64,000 nucleotides of DNA from JAAZKI01 sp012799905 (GCA_050949415.1 JBMNFR010000006.1:1-64000), one strand, 5' to 3'. Positions 1 through 8,634 are shown, counted from the first letter of the stretch. A program made the numbers and translations. Notes: generated by a model not told the origin, from the letters alone.

Positions 1-1044
1 CAGGGCGGCGTCAATCACCTGGTTGTGGAAGACCTTGTAGTTGACATTGCGGCCGACCAGCTCGGCCAGCAGCCCTTCTCTCATGCCCTGATTGGTGACA
101 TAGACCGTCTTGCGCCCCATCCGGCGCGCCAAGGACGTATAGGTCATCAAGGCCGGCGCCAGCGTCTCCGCCACCTGGTAGCTGAAGCGGAAATTCCGCA
201 CCAGCTGGTCCGGCGTGCTGCGAAGGGCATCTTGCAAGAACTCCTCCAGCTCCGTGGTGGGGACGACCAGCAGGCCGTCAGCCGGCCACTCTTTGCGCAA
301 GGCCCGCATCGCGTCCCGAATCAATCCGCCCGAGAGCATCAGCTCGGATCTCTTCCTGACGCCCTGCAAGGGGCCGTGCACCTGCTCAACCATGCGGCCG
401 ACTTGCGTATCCATGATTTCCCGGAACTGCACCGATTCCAGGCCCAGGCCCTCATCCTGCTGCACTAAACGCAAGGCGCCGAAATGATGGCTTTGGAAAA
501 ACCGCACCCTGCCCTTTTCAACTGCCAGCACATCTGTGCCCCCCGCGCCCATCTCCACGCACAGCACCGCCCCATTGCTGCCAAACGGCTTGCGGTCAAT
601 GTACGGCAAAATGCTCAAAAACATGCACCAGCCGGTGTCCTGCGCGTCCAAAACGCGGACTTCCAGGCCGGTAGCGATAAAGACGCGGTCAAGAAACGCC
701 TCGCGATTGGCAGCTTCACGGACAGCGTTTGTGGCGACGACCAGCAGGCTGGAAGGGAGGAGAGGCACGCCATTCTCCGCCAAGATGATCTTGAAGGTGT
801 TCAGGGCTCGGATGCATTCCGTCATGGTCTCGCTGCCGATAGAGCCGGTTTTGAAACAATCGGCGCCCAGGGAGACATTCTGCTCCGGCTTGTCCAAAAT
901 ATGGAGTTGACGCTGTTCGTCAACCTGGCCGATAATCATCCGAACCGATGCGGAGCCGATTTCAATGACGGCAACCGGATTCACCCGCGTGCGGTTCACC
1001 CGTGTGCGCTTGGGCTTGAGCGTGCTTTTTGGTGTTGTCTTCAT
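1..1044 (-). CDS. Ppx/GppA-family phosphatase (exopolyphosphatase-like), 3' end beyond the window
   Basis: The minus strand is open from an ATG at 1044 to the window edge (348 residues seen). The N-terminus, after a basic stretch rich in K/R, reads VAVIEIGSASVRMIIGQV, the phosphate-1 strand of the ASKHA fold in Ppx/GppA. Further family blocks follow: VVATNAVREAANREAF (about 100-115), a glycine-rich VEMGAGGTDVL second phosphate loop and a SHHFGALRL-like segment. Members hydrolyse polyphosphate or pppGpp in the cytoplasm; which substrate applies cannot be told here. It lies 46 bp downstream of the ROK kinase on the same strand and is probably cotranscribed. The usual DLGGG loop reads EMGAGG, so activity may differ from the classical enzyme. 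The C-terminal half cannot be judged. Confidence 0.8.
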   Translation of the reverse strand, partial: MKTTPKSTLKPKRTRVNRTRVNPVAVIEIGSASVRMIIGQVDEQRQLHILDKPEQNVSLGADCFKTGSIGSETMTECIRALNTFKIILAENGVPLLPSSLLVVATNAVREAANREAFLDRVFIATGLEVRVLDAQDTGWCMFLSILPYIDRKPFGSNGAVLCVEMGAGGTDVLAVEKGRVRFFQSHHFGALRLVQQDEGLGLESVQFREIMDTQVGRMVEQVHGPLQGVRKRSELMLSGGLIRDAMRALRKEWPADGLLVVPTTELEEFLQDALRSTPDQLVRNFRFSYQVAETLAPALMTYTSLARRMGRKTVYVTNQGMREGLLAELVGRNVNYKVFHNQVIDAAL

Positions 1045-1090
1045 CTTCTGCCTTGTTCTGCCTCTGTCCCATCAAACCTCGGCGCTGTCA

Positions 1091-2074
1091 TCAACTCTTG
1101 CTTGAAATCTGCTGACGCGCCCAACCGGCAGCGCCCTGCGCCGTCGCCCGGTCGCCAAGTTTAGCGGTGACGACCTTGAACGTACCGACAAAAGGCGGCA
1201 TGACCCTGGCCGCAGCCGCCTCAGCGACCTCGCTCTTGAACAACGTCGGCATGGCCTCGACTAAGCCGCCGCCGAGCACGACGATGTCAGGGCCGAGCAG
1301 ATTGACGGCATTGCTGACGGCGACGCCGATCCACCGGGCGGCCTGCCTGATGATGTCTTCCACGGCGCGGTCGCCATTCTTGATTGAATCGGCCAGCATA
1401 TTGCTGCGGATAGCGGCGACATCCGTGCCGGCGTTTTTCAGCAGCCAGGGCGCTGTGCCGCGCTGGGCAGCGGCGGCGGCGGCTACCGCAATAGCCATTC
1501 GGCTAGCCAGCGCTTCCAAGCAACCGCGACGGCCACAGCCGCACTGCGGGCCGTCAACCATCATCTGCAGATGGCCGATTTCCATGACGGAGCGATGCGC
1601 GCCCGTGAAGATGTCACCCCGGTAAACGCAGCCTCCGCCAATGCCGGTGCCTGGAAAAACCCCTAAAACGCAATGGCCATTTTTGCCGGCGCCAAAACAG
1701 TATTCGCCGAAAACACCGGCGTCAACGTCATTTAAAACAGCGGCCGGACATTTGAATTCCGCTTCCAAGATTTTTTTCAGTGGGACGTTGGTCCAGCCCA
1801 TGTTCGCCGCGCTGAGCAGAACGCCGCAGGTGTGGTCCACCGGGCCGGGGCAGCCCATGCCAATCCCGGCCAACTGCTCCGGGCTGGCGCCGGCATTGTC
1901 CAAGGCCTCGCGAATCGTCTGAAAAATACGCTGAAGGGTGGCTTCCTTGCCCTCCTGCGCCTTTGTCTTGCGCTTCTGAAAGCCAAGCACCTTGAAGGCG
2001 TCGTCAAAGACATGCGCACACATCTTGGTTCCGCCTAAGTCAAATCCCAGCCAAAGTTTTTTGGCTTCCGCCAT
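1091..2074 (-). CDS. ROK-family sugar kinase (glucokinase-like)
   Basis: A 327-residue ASKHA kinase of the ROK family, which phosphorylates glucose or an N-acetylhexosamine with ATP in the cytoplasm. Visible features are the phosphate loop DLGGTK (12-17), catalytic Asp in LNDVD (D116), the second glycine loop PGTGIGGG (141-148), EIGH (165-168) and the ROK zinc site CGCGRRGC (178-185). Length is normal for the family (about 300-330). Sugar specificity is not readable from motifs; glucokinase is the commonest outcome for this layout. It precedes the Ppx/GppA gene on the same strand and follows the M18 aminopeptidase by 140 bp. Confidence 0.9.
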   Translation of the reverse strand: MAEAKKLWLGFDLGGTKMCAHVFDDAFKVLGFQKRKTKAQEGKEATLQRIFQTIREALDNAGASPEQLAGIGMGCPGPVDHTCGVLLSAANMGWTNVPLKKILEAEFKCPAAVLNDVDAGVFGEYCFGAGKNGHCVLGVFPGTGIGGGCVYRGDIFTGAHRSVMEIGHLQMMVDGPQCGCGRRGCLEALASRMAIAVAAAAAAQRGTAPWLLKNAGTDVAAIRSNMLADSIKNGDRAVEDIIRQAARWIGVAVSNAVNLLGPDIVVLGGGLVEAMPTLFKSEVAEAAAARVMPPFVGTFKVVTAKLGDRATAQGAAGWARQQISSKS

Positions 2075-2214
2075 AGTTGTCTATCCTCTCTTCTGAATGA
2101 TGATGCCTGACGTAGAATACCTCCCGGAGTGATACGCCGGGCAGGAACGGTTGCGAAATTAGAAAGCCGGATGTGCGCGGCGCCCGTCTCTGAGCACCGC
2201 CCGGTCAGAGGGAT

Positions 2215-3480
2215 TCAGCCTAAAAAAACCGTTGCCGCTGCGGTCAGCGCCAGATGGTCCTGAACGCCGGCCGTTTCCCGGATGCTGTGCATGGCCAGGA
2301 TCGGCGTGCCAACGTCCAGCCCCTCCAGGCCCAGCAAGGCTGCGCAGGCCGGGCCAATCGTGCTGCCGCAGGGCATATCCGCGCGATTGGTGAACGACTG
2401 GCAGGGGATGCCTGCCTGTCGACACTTAGCAGCGAAACGCTCCGCGCTCAAGGCGTTGGTGCAATAACGCTGCGAGACATTCGTTTTAATGGCCACGCCG
2501 CCGCCGATAACCGGCGTGGCAGTGCTGTCATATTTGTCCAAGTAAGATGGATGCACGGCATGGGCGGAGTCCATTGACAGCAGCTGCGACCCAGCCAGCG
2601 CTCGCAGGCAATCCTCCGCATCGCCGCCCAAAGCCAGCACCACGCGGTGCAGGACGTCACGCAAAAACGCCGAATTCGCCCCTTGGGCACTGACGCTGCC
2701 GACTTCCTCATGATCAGCCAGGAAAGCGACGCTGACAGCTTCGGCGGCAGTCGCTCCAACCAAGGCGGCGATGGCTGCATGGCAGGAGGTAAGATTGTCC
2801 AGCCGCGGCCCGGTCAGCAGGTCACGCTTGAGGCCGCTCAGTTGAGCCGGCGTCTGTTCATACAGGAACAATTCATAGCGGGCTGACGTCTCTGCCGGGC
2901 AGCCGACAGCGTCATCCAGGCGTTGGCGCAGGTCTGCTGGCGATGTCAGGCCTAGGCAGGCGGAAAGATGCTGCCTGGGGTTGTAGGCGAATCCCTGGTT
3001 GATATCGCGGTTCAGGTGTACGGCCAAGTTAGGGATGACGGCCAGGGGTTCGTCCAGATTGAACAGCCGGACTTCCAGACCGCTAGGCGTTGCCCAGACC
3101 GCTCTTCCGGCCAGGCCGAGGGGCCGGTCCAGCCAGGTGCTGAGGATGGCTCCGCCATAGACTTCCACCGGAACCATCAGCAGGTTGGCGACATCAGCGC
3201 TGCCGGGCAGTTTCACTTTCAAGCCAGGGCTGTCCGTATGGGCGGTCAACAGACGGAATCCAGCCTCCGCCGACCACTGCGCCGGCAACCGGAACGCAAT
3301 CAGCGCTGAACCGTTGCGCTCCACCACATATTTCCCGCCAGCCGTCAACGACCACCGATCACCTTCGGACAAACACACAAATCCGGCCGCTTGCAGGCGC
3401 TGTCGGGCATTCGCGGCCGCGTGAAATGCGGTCGGGCTGGCGTTGATATAGCGCAAAAGGTCATCAATAACTTCTGTCAT
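2215..3480 (-). CDS. apeB: M18-family aspartyl aminopeptidase
   Basis: A 421-residue cytosolic dizinc aminopeptidase of family M18, which removes N-terminal acidic or neutral residues from peptides. Motifs in order: LLTAHTDSPG (H81, D83, first zinc ligands), FLADHEEVGS (catalytic Glu and ligand Glu), LLSMDSAHAVHPSY (bridging Asp region), CQSFTNRADMPCGSTIGP, and the C-terminal AMHSIRETAG ligand His. An upstream ATG-initiated extension to 3591 is open, but it overlaps the promoter and has no family similarity, so the ATG at 3480 followed by TEVIDDLLRYI is the start. Transcription probably begins from the minus-strand promoter at 3562-3591. Confidence 0.93.
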   Translation of the reverse strand: MTEVIDDLLRYINASPTAFHAAANARQRLQAAGFVCLSEGDRWSLTAGGKYVVERNGSALIAFRLPAQWSAEAGFRLLTAHTDSPGLKVKLPGSADVANLLMVPVEVYGGAILSTWLDRPLGLAGRAVWATPSGLEVRLFNLDEPLAVIPNLAVHLNRDINQGFAYNPRQHLSACLGLTSPADLRQRLDDAVGCPAETSARYELFLYEQTPAQLSGLKRDLLTGPRLDNLTSCHAAIAALVGATAAEAVSVAFLADHEEVGSVSAQGANSAFLRDVLHRVVLALGGDAEDCLRALAGSQLLSMDSAHAVHPSYLDKYDSTATPVIGGGVAIKTNVSQRYCTNALSAERFAAKCRQAGIPCQSFTNRADMPCGSTIGPACAALLGLEGLDVGTPILAMHSIRETAGVQDHLALTAAATVFLG

Positions 3481-3561
3481 GTTTTCATCTCTGAGCCTGC
3501 CAGCAAAAAAAAAATGCCCTCTGCAATGGCTTAAATATAAGGACTTTTCCGGCACAAGCAA

Positions 3562-3591
3562 ACTATACACCGCCATTCGCGCTTGCGTCAA
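3562..3591 (-). promoter_or_regulatory. Sigma70-type promoter for the M18 aminopeptidase
   Basis: Read on the minus strand: TTGACG (3586-3591), an 18-bp spacer ending in TG, and TATAGT (3562-3567), about 80 bp before the start at 3480. Its -35 box overlaps the -35 of the divergent plus-strand promoter. Confidence 0.6.
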
Positions 3592-3611
3592 CTTTGCTTT
3601 GCGTTTATAGT
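3583..3611 (+). promoter_or_regulatory. Sigma70-type promoter for the PRPP-synthetase-like gene
   Basis: TTGCGT (3583-3588), 17-bp spacer, TATAGT (3606-3611), about 150 bp upstream of the start at 3762. The -35 hexamer overlaps the divergent promoter's -35 by three bases. Confidence 0.55.
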
Positions 3612-3761
3612 ATTACTTTCACCAATTCCTAACAAACTATTCCCCAGTCCGTCCGTTCTGGCCGATTCTTTCCCGATGCCGGCCATGTTGCCCTGGCTTT
3701 AGGACGCCGAGCGCCGCCGGCTGATGGCGGAAAGAACCAACCATAAGGAAATGAAATTGTC

Positions 3762-4961
3762 ATGAGTGGAGAAATCATTGTCGTAGGCACTGTTTCCGAC
3801 GATCCGTTGGCCAGCGACGTCGCCGCCAGCATGGGTCAGGAAGCGGACATCTCCGACCTGATGTCCATCAAGAGTTTTGCCAACACGGAATTCTGCCCGC
3901 GCTTCCTCTATGACGAAAATGACATGACCAGAATTGGCCGCAGCCTGGAAGGCAAGACTGTCGTCATCGTGTCGTCGTGCAGCGGTGAATATACCCGCAA
4001 TTCCCGCGCTATGCGGACGTTTCTGGTCGCCCGCGCTGCCAAAGACAATGGCGCCCAGCGCGTCGTCCTAGTCGAGCCGGACTTGTTCTACAGCGCCCAA
4101 GACCGCGGCCCACGGCCAGAACACGGCTGCGTCGATTTTACCCGCTCCGAGGCCGACTACAAGAAATTTGACGGCCAGCCCTTTTCGGCTGCCCTTTATG
4201 CCGAACTTCTGAAGACAAGTGGGGTTGACGACGTCCTGACGGTTCACAACCACTCGACCTCGGTGCAGAAATTGTTCATGCGCCAGTTTGACGGCAATTT
4301 CTTCAACATCTCCCCTGCCCGGCTTTATGCCGAGTACCTGGCCAACCACGAGTTTGTCCAGCATCCCGAACGTCATATGGGCTTTGTGCTGTGCGCGCCT
4401 GACCGGGGCGCAACGCATTTAGTCTCGGAAGTCTACAACGATCTGACCGAGAATGCCCGGAACATGCTGCTGACGATGACGCCGTCCATGCTGATGATGG
4501 ACAAAGAGCGCTGCAGCGAACGGAAAGTGATCATCAAGGCGCACAAAGACAGCCCGACCCGCCTGGAGGAAATCGCTGGCCGGGAAGTCGTCGTCTTTGA
4601 CGACATGGTTCGCACCGGCAACACCATCGTCGAATGTTGCAAGAGCCTCAAGGCGGCTGGCGCCCTCCGGGTGATTTTCGTGGTCACCCACTTCTATTCT
4701 TCACCGGAAGTGAAAGAGAATCTGAATGACGCGTCGGTGGACGAGATCATCACCACGAACACCCTGCCTAGCATCCTCAACCGCGACATGCAGGGGCGCC
4801 TGCGGCGCAAGATGCTTATCCTGAAAATCGAGCGCCTCATCGTCAACACCCTGCTGCGCGACGTGCTGAAAATCGGCCCACCGCGCTTCAAGCGGCAGTA
4901 CACCATTGACATTTCCCGCAAGAACCCCCGCTGGCGTCAGACCATTGACTTGCAGGATTGA
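3762..4961 (+). CDS. Ribose-phosphate pyrophosphokinase-like protein (divergent, long C-terminus)
   Basis: A 399-residue protein with the two tandem phosphoribosyltransferase folds of PRPP synthetase. The N-terminal domain has GRSLEGKTVVIVSS and YSAQDRGPRPEHG, matching the YARQDR-type ATP site. The C-terminal domain has VVVFDDMVRTGNTI, the position of the PRPP-binding loop. Classical enzymes are about 310-320 residues and carry a D(M/I)(I/V)DT(G/A)GT loop; here the second Asp is Arg and the GG/AG pair is GN. There are about 60 extra basic residues at the C-terminus. This form could be a PRPP synthetase paralogue with altered regulation or a related transferase. AAGGAAATGAAATTGTC precedes the ATG. 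The miaB start is 31 bp after the stop, so the two are probably one transcript. Confidence 0.75.
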   Translation: MSGEIIVVGTVSDDPLASDVAASMGQEADISDLMSIKSFANTEFCPRFLYDENDMTRIGRSLEGKTVVIVSSCSGEYTRNSRAMRTFLVARAAKDNGAQRVVLVEPDLFYSAQDRGPRPEHGCVDFTRSEADYKKFDGQPFSAALYAELLKTSGVDDVLTVHNHSTSVQKLFMRQFDGNFFNISPARLYAEYLANHEFVQHPERHMGFVLCAPDRGATHLVSEVYNDLTENARNMLLTMTPSMLMMDKERCSERKVIIKAHKDSPTRLEEIAGREVVVFDDMVRTGNTIVECCKSLKAAGALRVIFVVTHFYSSPEVKENLNDASVDEIITTNTLPSILNRDMQGRLRRKMLILKIERLIVNTLLRDVLKIGPPRFKRQYTIDISRKNPRWRQTIDLQD

Positions 4962-4992
4962 ACAACGGGCGCTGCTGCGGAATCGCCTTCCC

Positions 4993-6342
4993 ATGCCTTG
5001 TTTCTACATTAAAACTTACGGCTGTCAAATGAACGAGCGCGATTCCGAAGCGCTCGCATGTCTACTCGAAAAGCGCGGCCTGACTCCGGCGTCGTCGGAA
5101 GAAGACGCTGATGTAATCATCCTCAACACATGCAGCGTCCGGGATCAGGCGGAACGCAAAGCCATTGGCAAGGCCGGGTTGCTGAAGCGCCGGAAAGCCG
5201 TCAAGCCGGAACTGGTGATCGGCATCATCGGCTGCATGGCGCAAAACCGCGGCGAAAGCCTGCTGGAGGCATTGCCGCACATTGACTTTATCGCCGGCAC
5301 CGACCGCCTGGCCGCCGTCCCTGACCTGGTTGAACAGGCCCAGGCAGGACAACGCCTGGTCGACCTGGCTCGCGACACCGGGCCAACGCCGCCTGAGGCC
5401 AATGGCCACCAGCCCGGGAACATCTGCGCCATGGTCTCGGTCATGCGCGGCTGCGATCAATTCTGCTCCTACTGCATTGTGCCCTATACTCGCGGCCGCG
5501 AACACAGCCGGTCCATCCCGGACATCGTCGCTGAAGCAACCCGCCTGGTTGAGGCCGGAACCAAGGAAATCCTCCTTCTGGGGCAGAATATCACGGCCTA
5601 CGGCCTGGCGGAAATCCGACGCCGCGACAAGCAGCGTCCGCCGTCTGACCAGTCGCCGTTCGCCGACCTGCTGGAGGCGCTCAATGACGTGCCCGGTCTG
5701 GCCCGCATCCGCTTCACCTCGCCTCACGTCAGTTTTATGAACGACCGCTTTATCGACGCTGTCTGCCAGCTGCCAAAAGTCTGCAAGGCGTTTCACATCC
5801 CGTTGCAATCCGGCTCAGACCGCATCCTGTCCATGATGCGGCGCTCCTACACAGCGACAGAATACCGTGACCGCATCGCCGCCATCCGCAGCCGCTTGCC
5901 GGAAGTAGCCTTCTCCACCGACGTTATCGTCGGCTTCCCAACCGAAACCGATGAGGACTTCCGCCAGACTCGTGAACTGATGGCCGAAGTCGCCTTTGAC
6001 ATGGCCTACATCTTCCGCTATTCGCCGCGAACCGGAACCAAAGCCGCAGAAAAATTCCCTGACGATGTGCCTGAGGAAATCAAGCACGAGCGCAATCAGG
6101 CGCTTCTGAATGACTTGGAGCAGGCGGCGATAGTGCGCAACCGTTCTTTCCAAGGGCGTGTCCTGGAAGTGCTGGTGGAAGGAGTCAGCAAACGCAATCC
6201 AGACCGCTGGACCGGACGGTGCGACCTCAACAAAACGTGCAATTTTGCGCCGACGCCCGGCCTGGAACCGGGCATGCTGGCGCCCTTCCGGGTGCTGCGC
6301 ACCTCCGCCAATTCCCTGTTCGGCGAAATCGTCTTGCCATGA
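4993..6342 (+). CDS. miaB: tRNA-2-methylthio-N6-dimethylallyladenosine synthase MiaB
   Basis: A 449-residue radical-SAM methylthiotransferase that adds the 2-methylthio group to i6A37 in tRNAs reading UNN codons. The N-terminal UPF0004 domain has the three ligands of the auxiliary 4Fe-4S cluster (C11 in KTYGCQMNERDSE, C47 in NTCSVRD, C81 in GCMAQ). The radical-SAM cluster motif is GCDQFCSYC (C154, C158, C161), and a C-terminal TRAM domain includes VEGVSKRNPDRWTGR. The open frame runs 29 codons further upstream, but that stretch overlaps the previous gene's end; family alignment starts at MPCFYIKTYGC, so the ATG at 4993 is chosen. An A-family repeat lies between it and tsaD, so two tRNA position-37 modification genes are neighbours. 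Confidence 0.95.
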   Translation: MPCFYIKTYGCQMNERDSEALACLLEKRGLTPASSEEDADVIILNTCSVRDQAERKAIGKAGLLKRRKAVKPELVIGIIGCMAQNRGESLLEALPHIDFIAGTDRLAAVPDLVEQAQAGQRLVDLARDTGPTPPEANGHQPGNICAMVSVMRGCDQFCSYCIVPYTRGREHSRSIPDIVAEATRLVEAGTKEILLLGQNITAYGLAEIRRRDKQRPPSDQSPFADLLEALNDVPGLARIRFTSPHVSFMNDRFIDAVCQLPKVCKAFHIPLQSGSDRILSMMRRSYTATEYRDRIAAIRSRLPEVAFSTDVIVGFPTETDEDFRQTRELMAEVAFDMAYIFRYSPRTGTKAAEKFPDDVPEEIKHERNQALLNDLEQAAIVRNRSFQGRVLEVLVEGVSKRNPDRWTGRCDLNKTCNFAPTPGLEPGMLAPFRVLRTSANSLFGEIVLP

Positions 6343-6377
6343 AGCAGCGGCGGTTGTGGACAGAGTGGACGTACGTA

Positions 6378-6693
6378 GAGGGTGTCCAAAATTGTTTTTA
6401 ACCACGAAAAGGCACGAAAAGGCACGAACTATTTTAGAGTTGGGTGGTGTGCAGATTGTAACATTCAGAATTTCTATCGCCTATTTCCGTCTTTTTTCTC
6501 CGACCGGTCTGCATCCTGCCTCTTGCGTACGGGAGCATTCGAACGTGGGAGGGTAAGCATCAATCACAACCGGGATGGTTGCGCTACTTTTTTGAACCGC
6601 ATGCCATCCCATCCGTCTGAGCAACAATCCTATAAAAAATTTTCGTGTCTTTTCGTGTGGTTCGTGGTTAAAAAATCCCTTTCAGATGGGGTC
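6378..6693 (+). repeat. Family A interspersed element, copy A1
   Basis: A 316-bp element starting GAGGGTGTCCAAAATTG and ending CAGATGGGGTC, flanked by identical TACGTA hexamers (6372-6377 and 6694-6699), as expected for a target-site duplication. The ends form an imperfect inverted repeat (GA....TCCAAAA....AACCACGAA on each side). The central 230 bp is nearly identical to copies at 12373, 29774 and 35692. No convincing coding frame. It fills the whole miaB-tsaD gap, and its GGGGTC end lies 49 bp before the tsaD start. Confidence 0.85.
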
Positions 6694-6742
6694 TACGTAG
6701 TTCAAGCTAATTATTCCTCCAAAAACAGATAATGAGCCTACG

Positions 6743-7807
6743 ATGATAGTCCTTGGCATTGAGAGCAGTTGCGACGAGACCGCTGCTGCGGTGGTTCGCA
6801 ATGGGCATGACGTTTTGAGCAACGTGATTTCCTCGCAAATGGCGTTGCATGCCGGTTATGGCGGAGTCATTCCAGAGCTGGCGGCGCGCGAGCATCTGCG
6901 CAATATCTCACCAGTGGTGCAGGAAGCGCTGGCTGCCGCTCAACTCACCATCGCTGATATTTCTGCGATTGCGGTCACCAGCCGTCCCGGGCTGATTCCG
7001 GCATTGCTGGTCGGCAATGCGTATGCCAAGGGCCTGGCTGCTGCGCAGAACATTCCACTTATCGGCATCAATCACTTTCTGGCCCACATCTACGGCAGTT
7101 TCCTCGGCCAGCCGGAGATTCTGGCGGATCGCTCGTCCTATCCCATCCTGGCTCTCGTCGTCTCCGGCGGACACACCGCCATAGTGCTGATTGAAGCTGA
7201 CGGCAACGCCCGCATTCTCGGCAGCACGCTGGACGATGCCGCTGGCGAGGCTTTGGACAAGGCGGCCAAAATTCTTGGCCTGGGCTATCCTGGCGGGCCA
7301 GTCATCGACCGCATCGCCAAAACCGGCAACCCGCAAGCGTATGCCTTTCCGCGCGGATTGACCGGCGCTGGCGGCAAGGCCGTCAAGCCCGAGCATCGCT
7401 ATGACTTCAGCTTTAGCGGCGTCAAGACGGCCTTGCTCTATGCGGTCAAGGACAAAACGCTGGACGAGGCTGGCCTGGCTGATGCGGTCGCCAGTTATCA
7501 GGAAGCCGTCATGGAGGTGCTCGTCAGCAAGGCCATGACCGCTGCCAGCGACTTCGCCACGCCGCTGATCTGCTGCTGCGGCGGGGTCGCCTGCAATAGC
7601 CGACTGAGGGCGCTGATGACCAAGGAAACAGCCCGGCTCGGACGGCGCCTGCTCGCTGCACCACCAAAATACTGCACGGACAATGCCGCCATGGTCGCAG
7701 GTCTGGGATGGCATTATCTGCGCAAAGGCATGGTGGACGATTTGGCCATGGGAGTCGAAGCGCGGCTGGATCACTCCCTCGGCACCCTGCCCTTTGCAGC
7801 AGGCTGA
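6743..7807 (+). CDS. tsaD: tRNA N6-adenosine threonylcarbamoyltransferase TsaD
   Basis: A 354-residue ASKHA-fold protein that transfers threonylcarbamoyl from TC-AMP to A37 of ANN-decoding tRNAs, acting with TsaB and TsaE, which are not in this window. Hallmarks are the N-terminal MIVLGIESSCDETAAA, the metal-binding HFLAH (H111, H115), SGGHT and the C-terminal GGVACNSRLR / DNAAMVAGLG blocks. Length is normal. The start follows TAATGAGCCTACG with no strong Shine-Dalgarno. The family C repeat begins three bases after the stop codon. The gene sits 49 bp behind the A1 element, which must therefore lie in or next to its promoter if it is not read through from miaB. Confidence 0.96.
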   Translation: MIVLGIESSCDETAAAVVRNGHDVLSNVISSQMALHAGYGGVIPELAAREHLRNISPVVQEALAAAQLTIADISAIAVTSRPGLIPALLVGNAYAKGLAAAQNIPLIGINHFLAHIYGSFLGQPEILADRSSYPILALVVSGGHTAIVLIEADGNARILGSTLDDAAGEALDKAAKILGLGYPGGPVIDRIAKTGNPQAYAFPRGLTGAGGKAVKPEHRYDFSFSGVKTALLYAVKDKTLDEAGLADAVASYQEAVMEVLVSKAMTAASDFATPLICCCGGVACNSRLRALMTKETARLGRRLLAAPPKYCTDNAAMVAGLGWHYLRKGMVDDLAMGVEARLDHSLGTLPFAAG

Positions 7808-7813
7808 AAAGGC

Positions 7814-7910
7814 GAGGGGCGAGGGGCGAGGGGCGAGGGGCGAGGGGCGAGGGGCGAGGGGCGAGGGGCGAGGGGCGAGTTCCGGCACTGAAGTGCCGGC
7901 ACTGGACGGA
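7814..7910 (+). repeat. Family C repeat: GAGGGGC heptamer run plus CCGGCACT palindrome
   Basis: Nine exact GAGGGGC units (7814-7876) are followed by CCGGCACT-ga-AGTGCCGG (7882-7899) and CACTGGACGGA. The same pairing of heptamer and palindrome recurs at 24683, 31845 and 44872. The palindrome could fold as a hairpin, but no T run follows. Confidence 0.85.
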
Positions 7911-7981
7911 GACACGCATACAGGCTTGAGCTACATACGCCGTTTTCTTTACACAAACAACTACACCATGGTTACAGCTTC

Positions 7982-8593
7982 ATGACGAAATTTTACTCTC
8001 TCACTGTTGGTTTATTGTCGGTCAACTGCTATCTCGCTTGGTCGGAAGACAGCAGCGAGGCCTATATCATCGATCCCGGCAGCGAAGCGGCTGGCATCGC
8101 CTCGGCTATTGCTGTCCGCAAACTTATTCCACGCGGCATTCTGCTCACGCATGGTCACGTCGACCACATTGGCGCTGTGCCGGAGCTGGCACAGCAGTTT
8201 GACATCCCGGTCTGGATTCATCCGGCTGACCGCGGATTGTATGCCAGTCCGGACAACGCCATCAATCCCTGGATTCCAGCGGTTAAAGGCCTCCCACCCA
8301 GCGCGGACGCCCCGCCGGCAGCCGCTGGCATTGAGATGAAAGTGATTCATACTCCGGGACATACGCCCGGCGGCGTCTGCTACTATTTCCCAACCGGCGG
8401 CGTTCTGCTCAGCGGCGACACGCTGTTTCGAGGAACCATTGGGAGGACGGATTTTCCCGGCGGCGACTATGACACCCTGATCAGCTCAATCAAAAACAAC
8501 CTGCTGACGCTTCCACCTGAGACCAAGGTCTGCGCCGGCCATGAGCAGAGCACGACCATCGCCCGTGAGCGCGACAACCCGCTGTTCCGTTGA
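7982..8593 (+). CDS. MBL-fold metallo-hydrolase (glyoxalase II-like)
   Basis: A 203-residue metallo-beta-lactamase fold hydrolase of the short glyoxalase II/YcbL-like branch. Metal ligands: THGHVDH (H57, H59, D61, H62), HTPGHTPGG, SGDTLFRGTIGRTDFPGG (bridging Asp) and the late CAGHEQ His. YcbL-type enzymes hydrolyse thioesters such as S-lactoylglutathione, and the missing C-terminal glutathione domain fits this type rather than full glyoxalase II. Cytoplasmic; no signal peptide. Upstream lies family C repeat DNA and a short AT-rich leader. It converges on the PpiD-like gene, with a strong hairpin between. Confidence 0.88.
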   Translation: MTKFYSLTVGLLSVNCYLAWSEDSSEAYIIDPGSEAAGIASAIAVRKLIPRGILLTHGHVDHIGAVPELAQQFDIPVWIHPADRGLYASPDNAINPWIPAVKGLPPSADAPPAAAGIEMKVIHTPGHTPGGVCYYFPTGGVLLSGDTLFRGTIGRTDFPGGDYDTLISSIKNNLLTLPPETKVCAGHEQSTTIARERDNPLFR

Positions 8594-8634
8594 AAAACGC
8601 CACAGGCCGCGCAGCTTCTGCTAGCCCACAAAAA

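Noticed and set aside
6382..6732. 116-codon frame containing FFRVGWCADCNIQNFYR-like text, repeated in other A elements
   Set aside because: The frame recurs because the DNA repeat is nearly identical; its ends differ in each copy, no ribosome site is present and composition is not coding-like.
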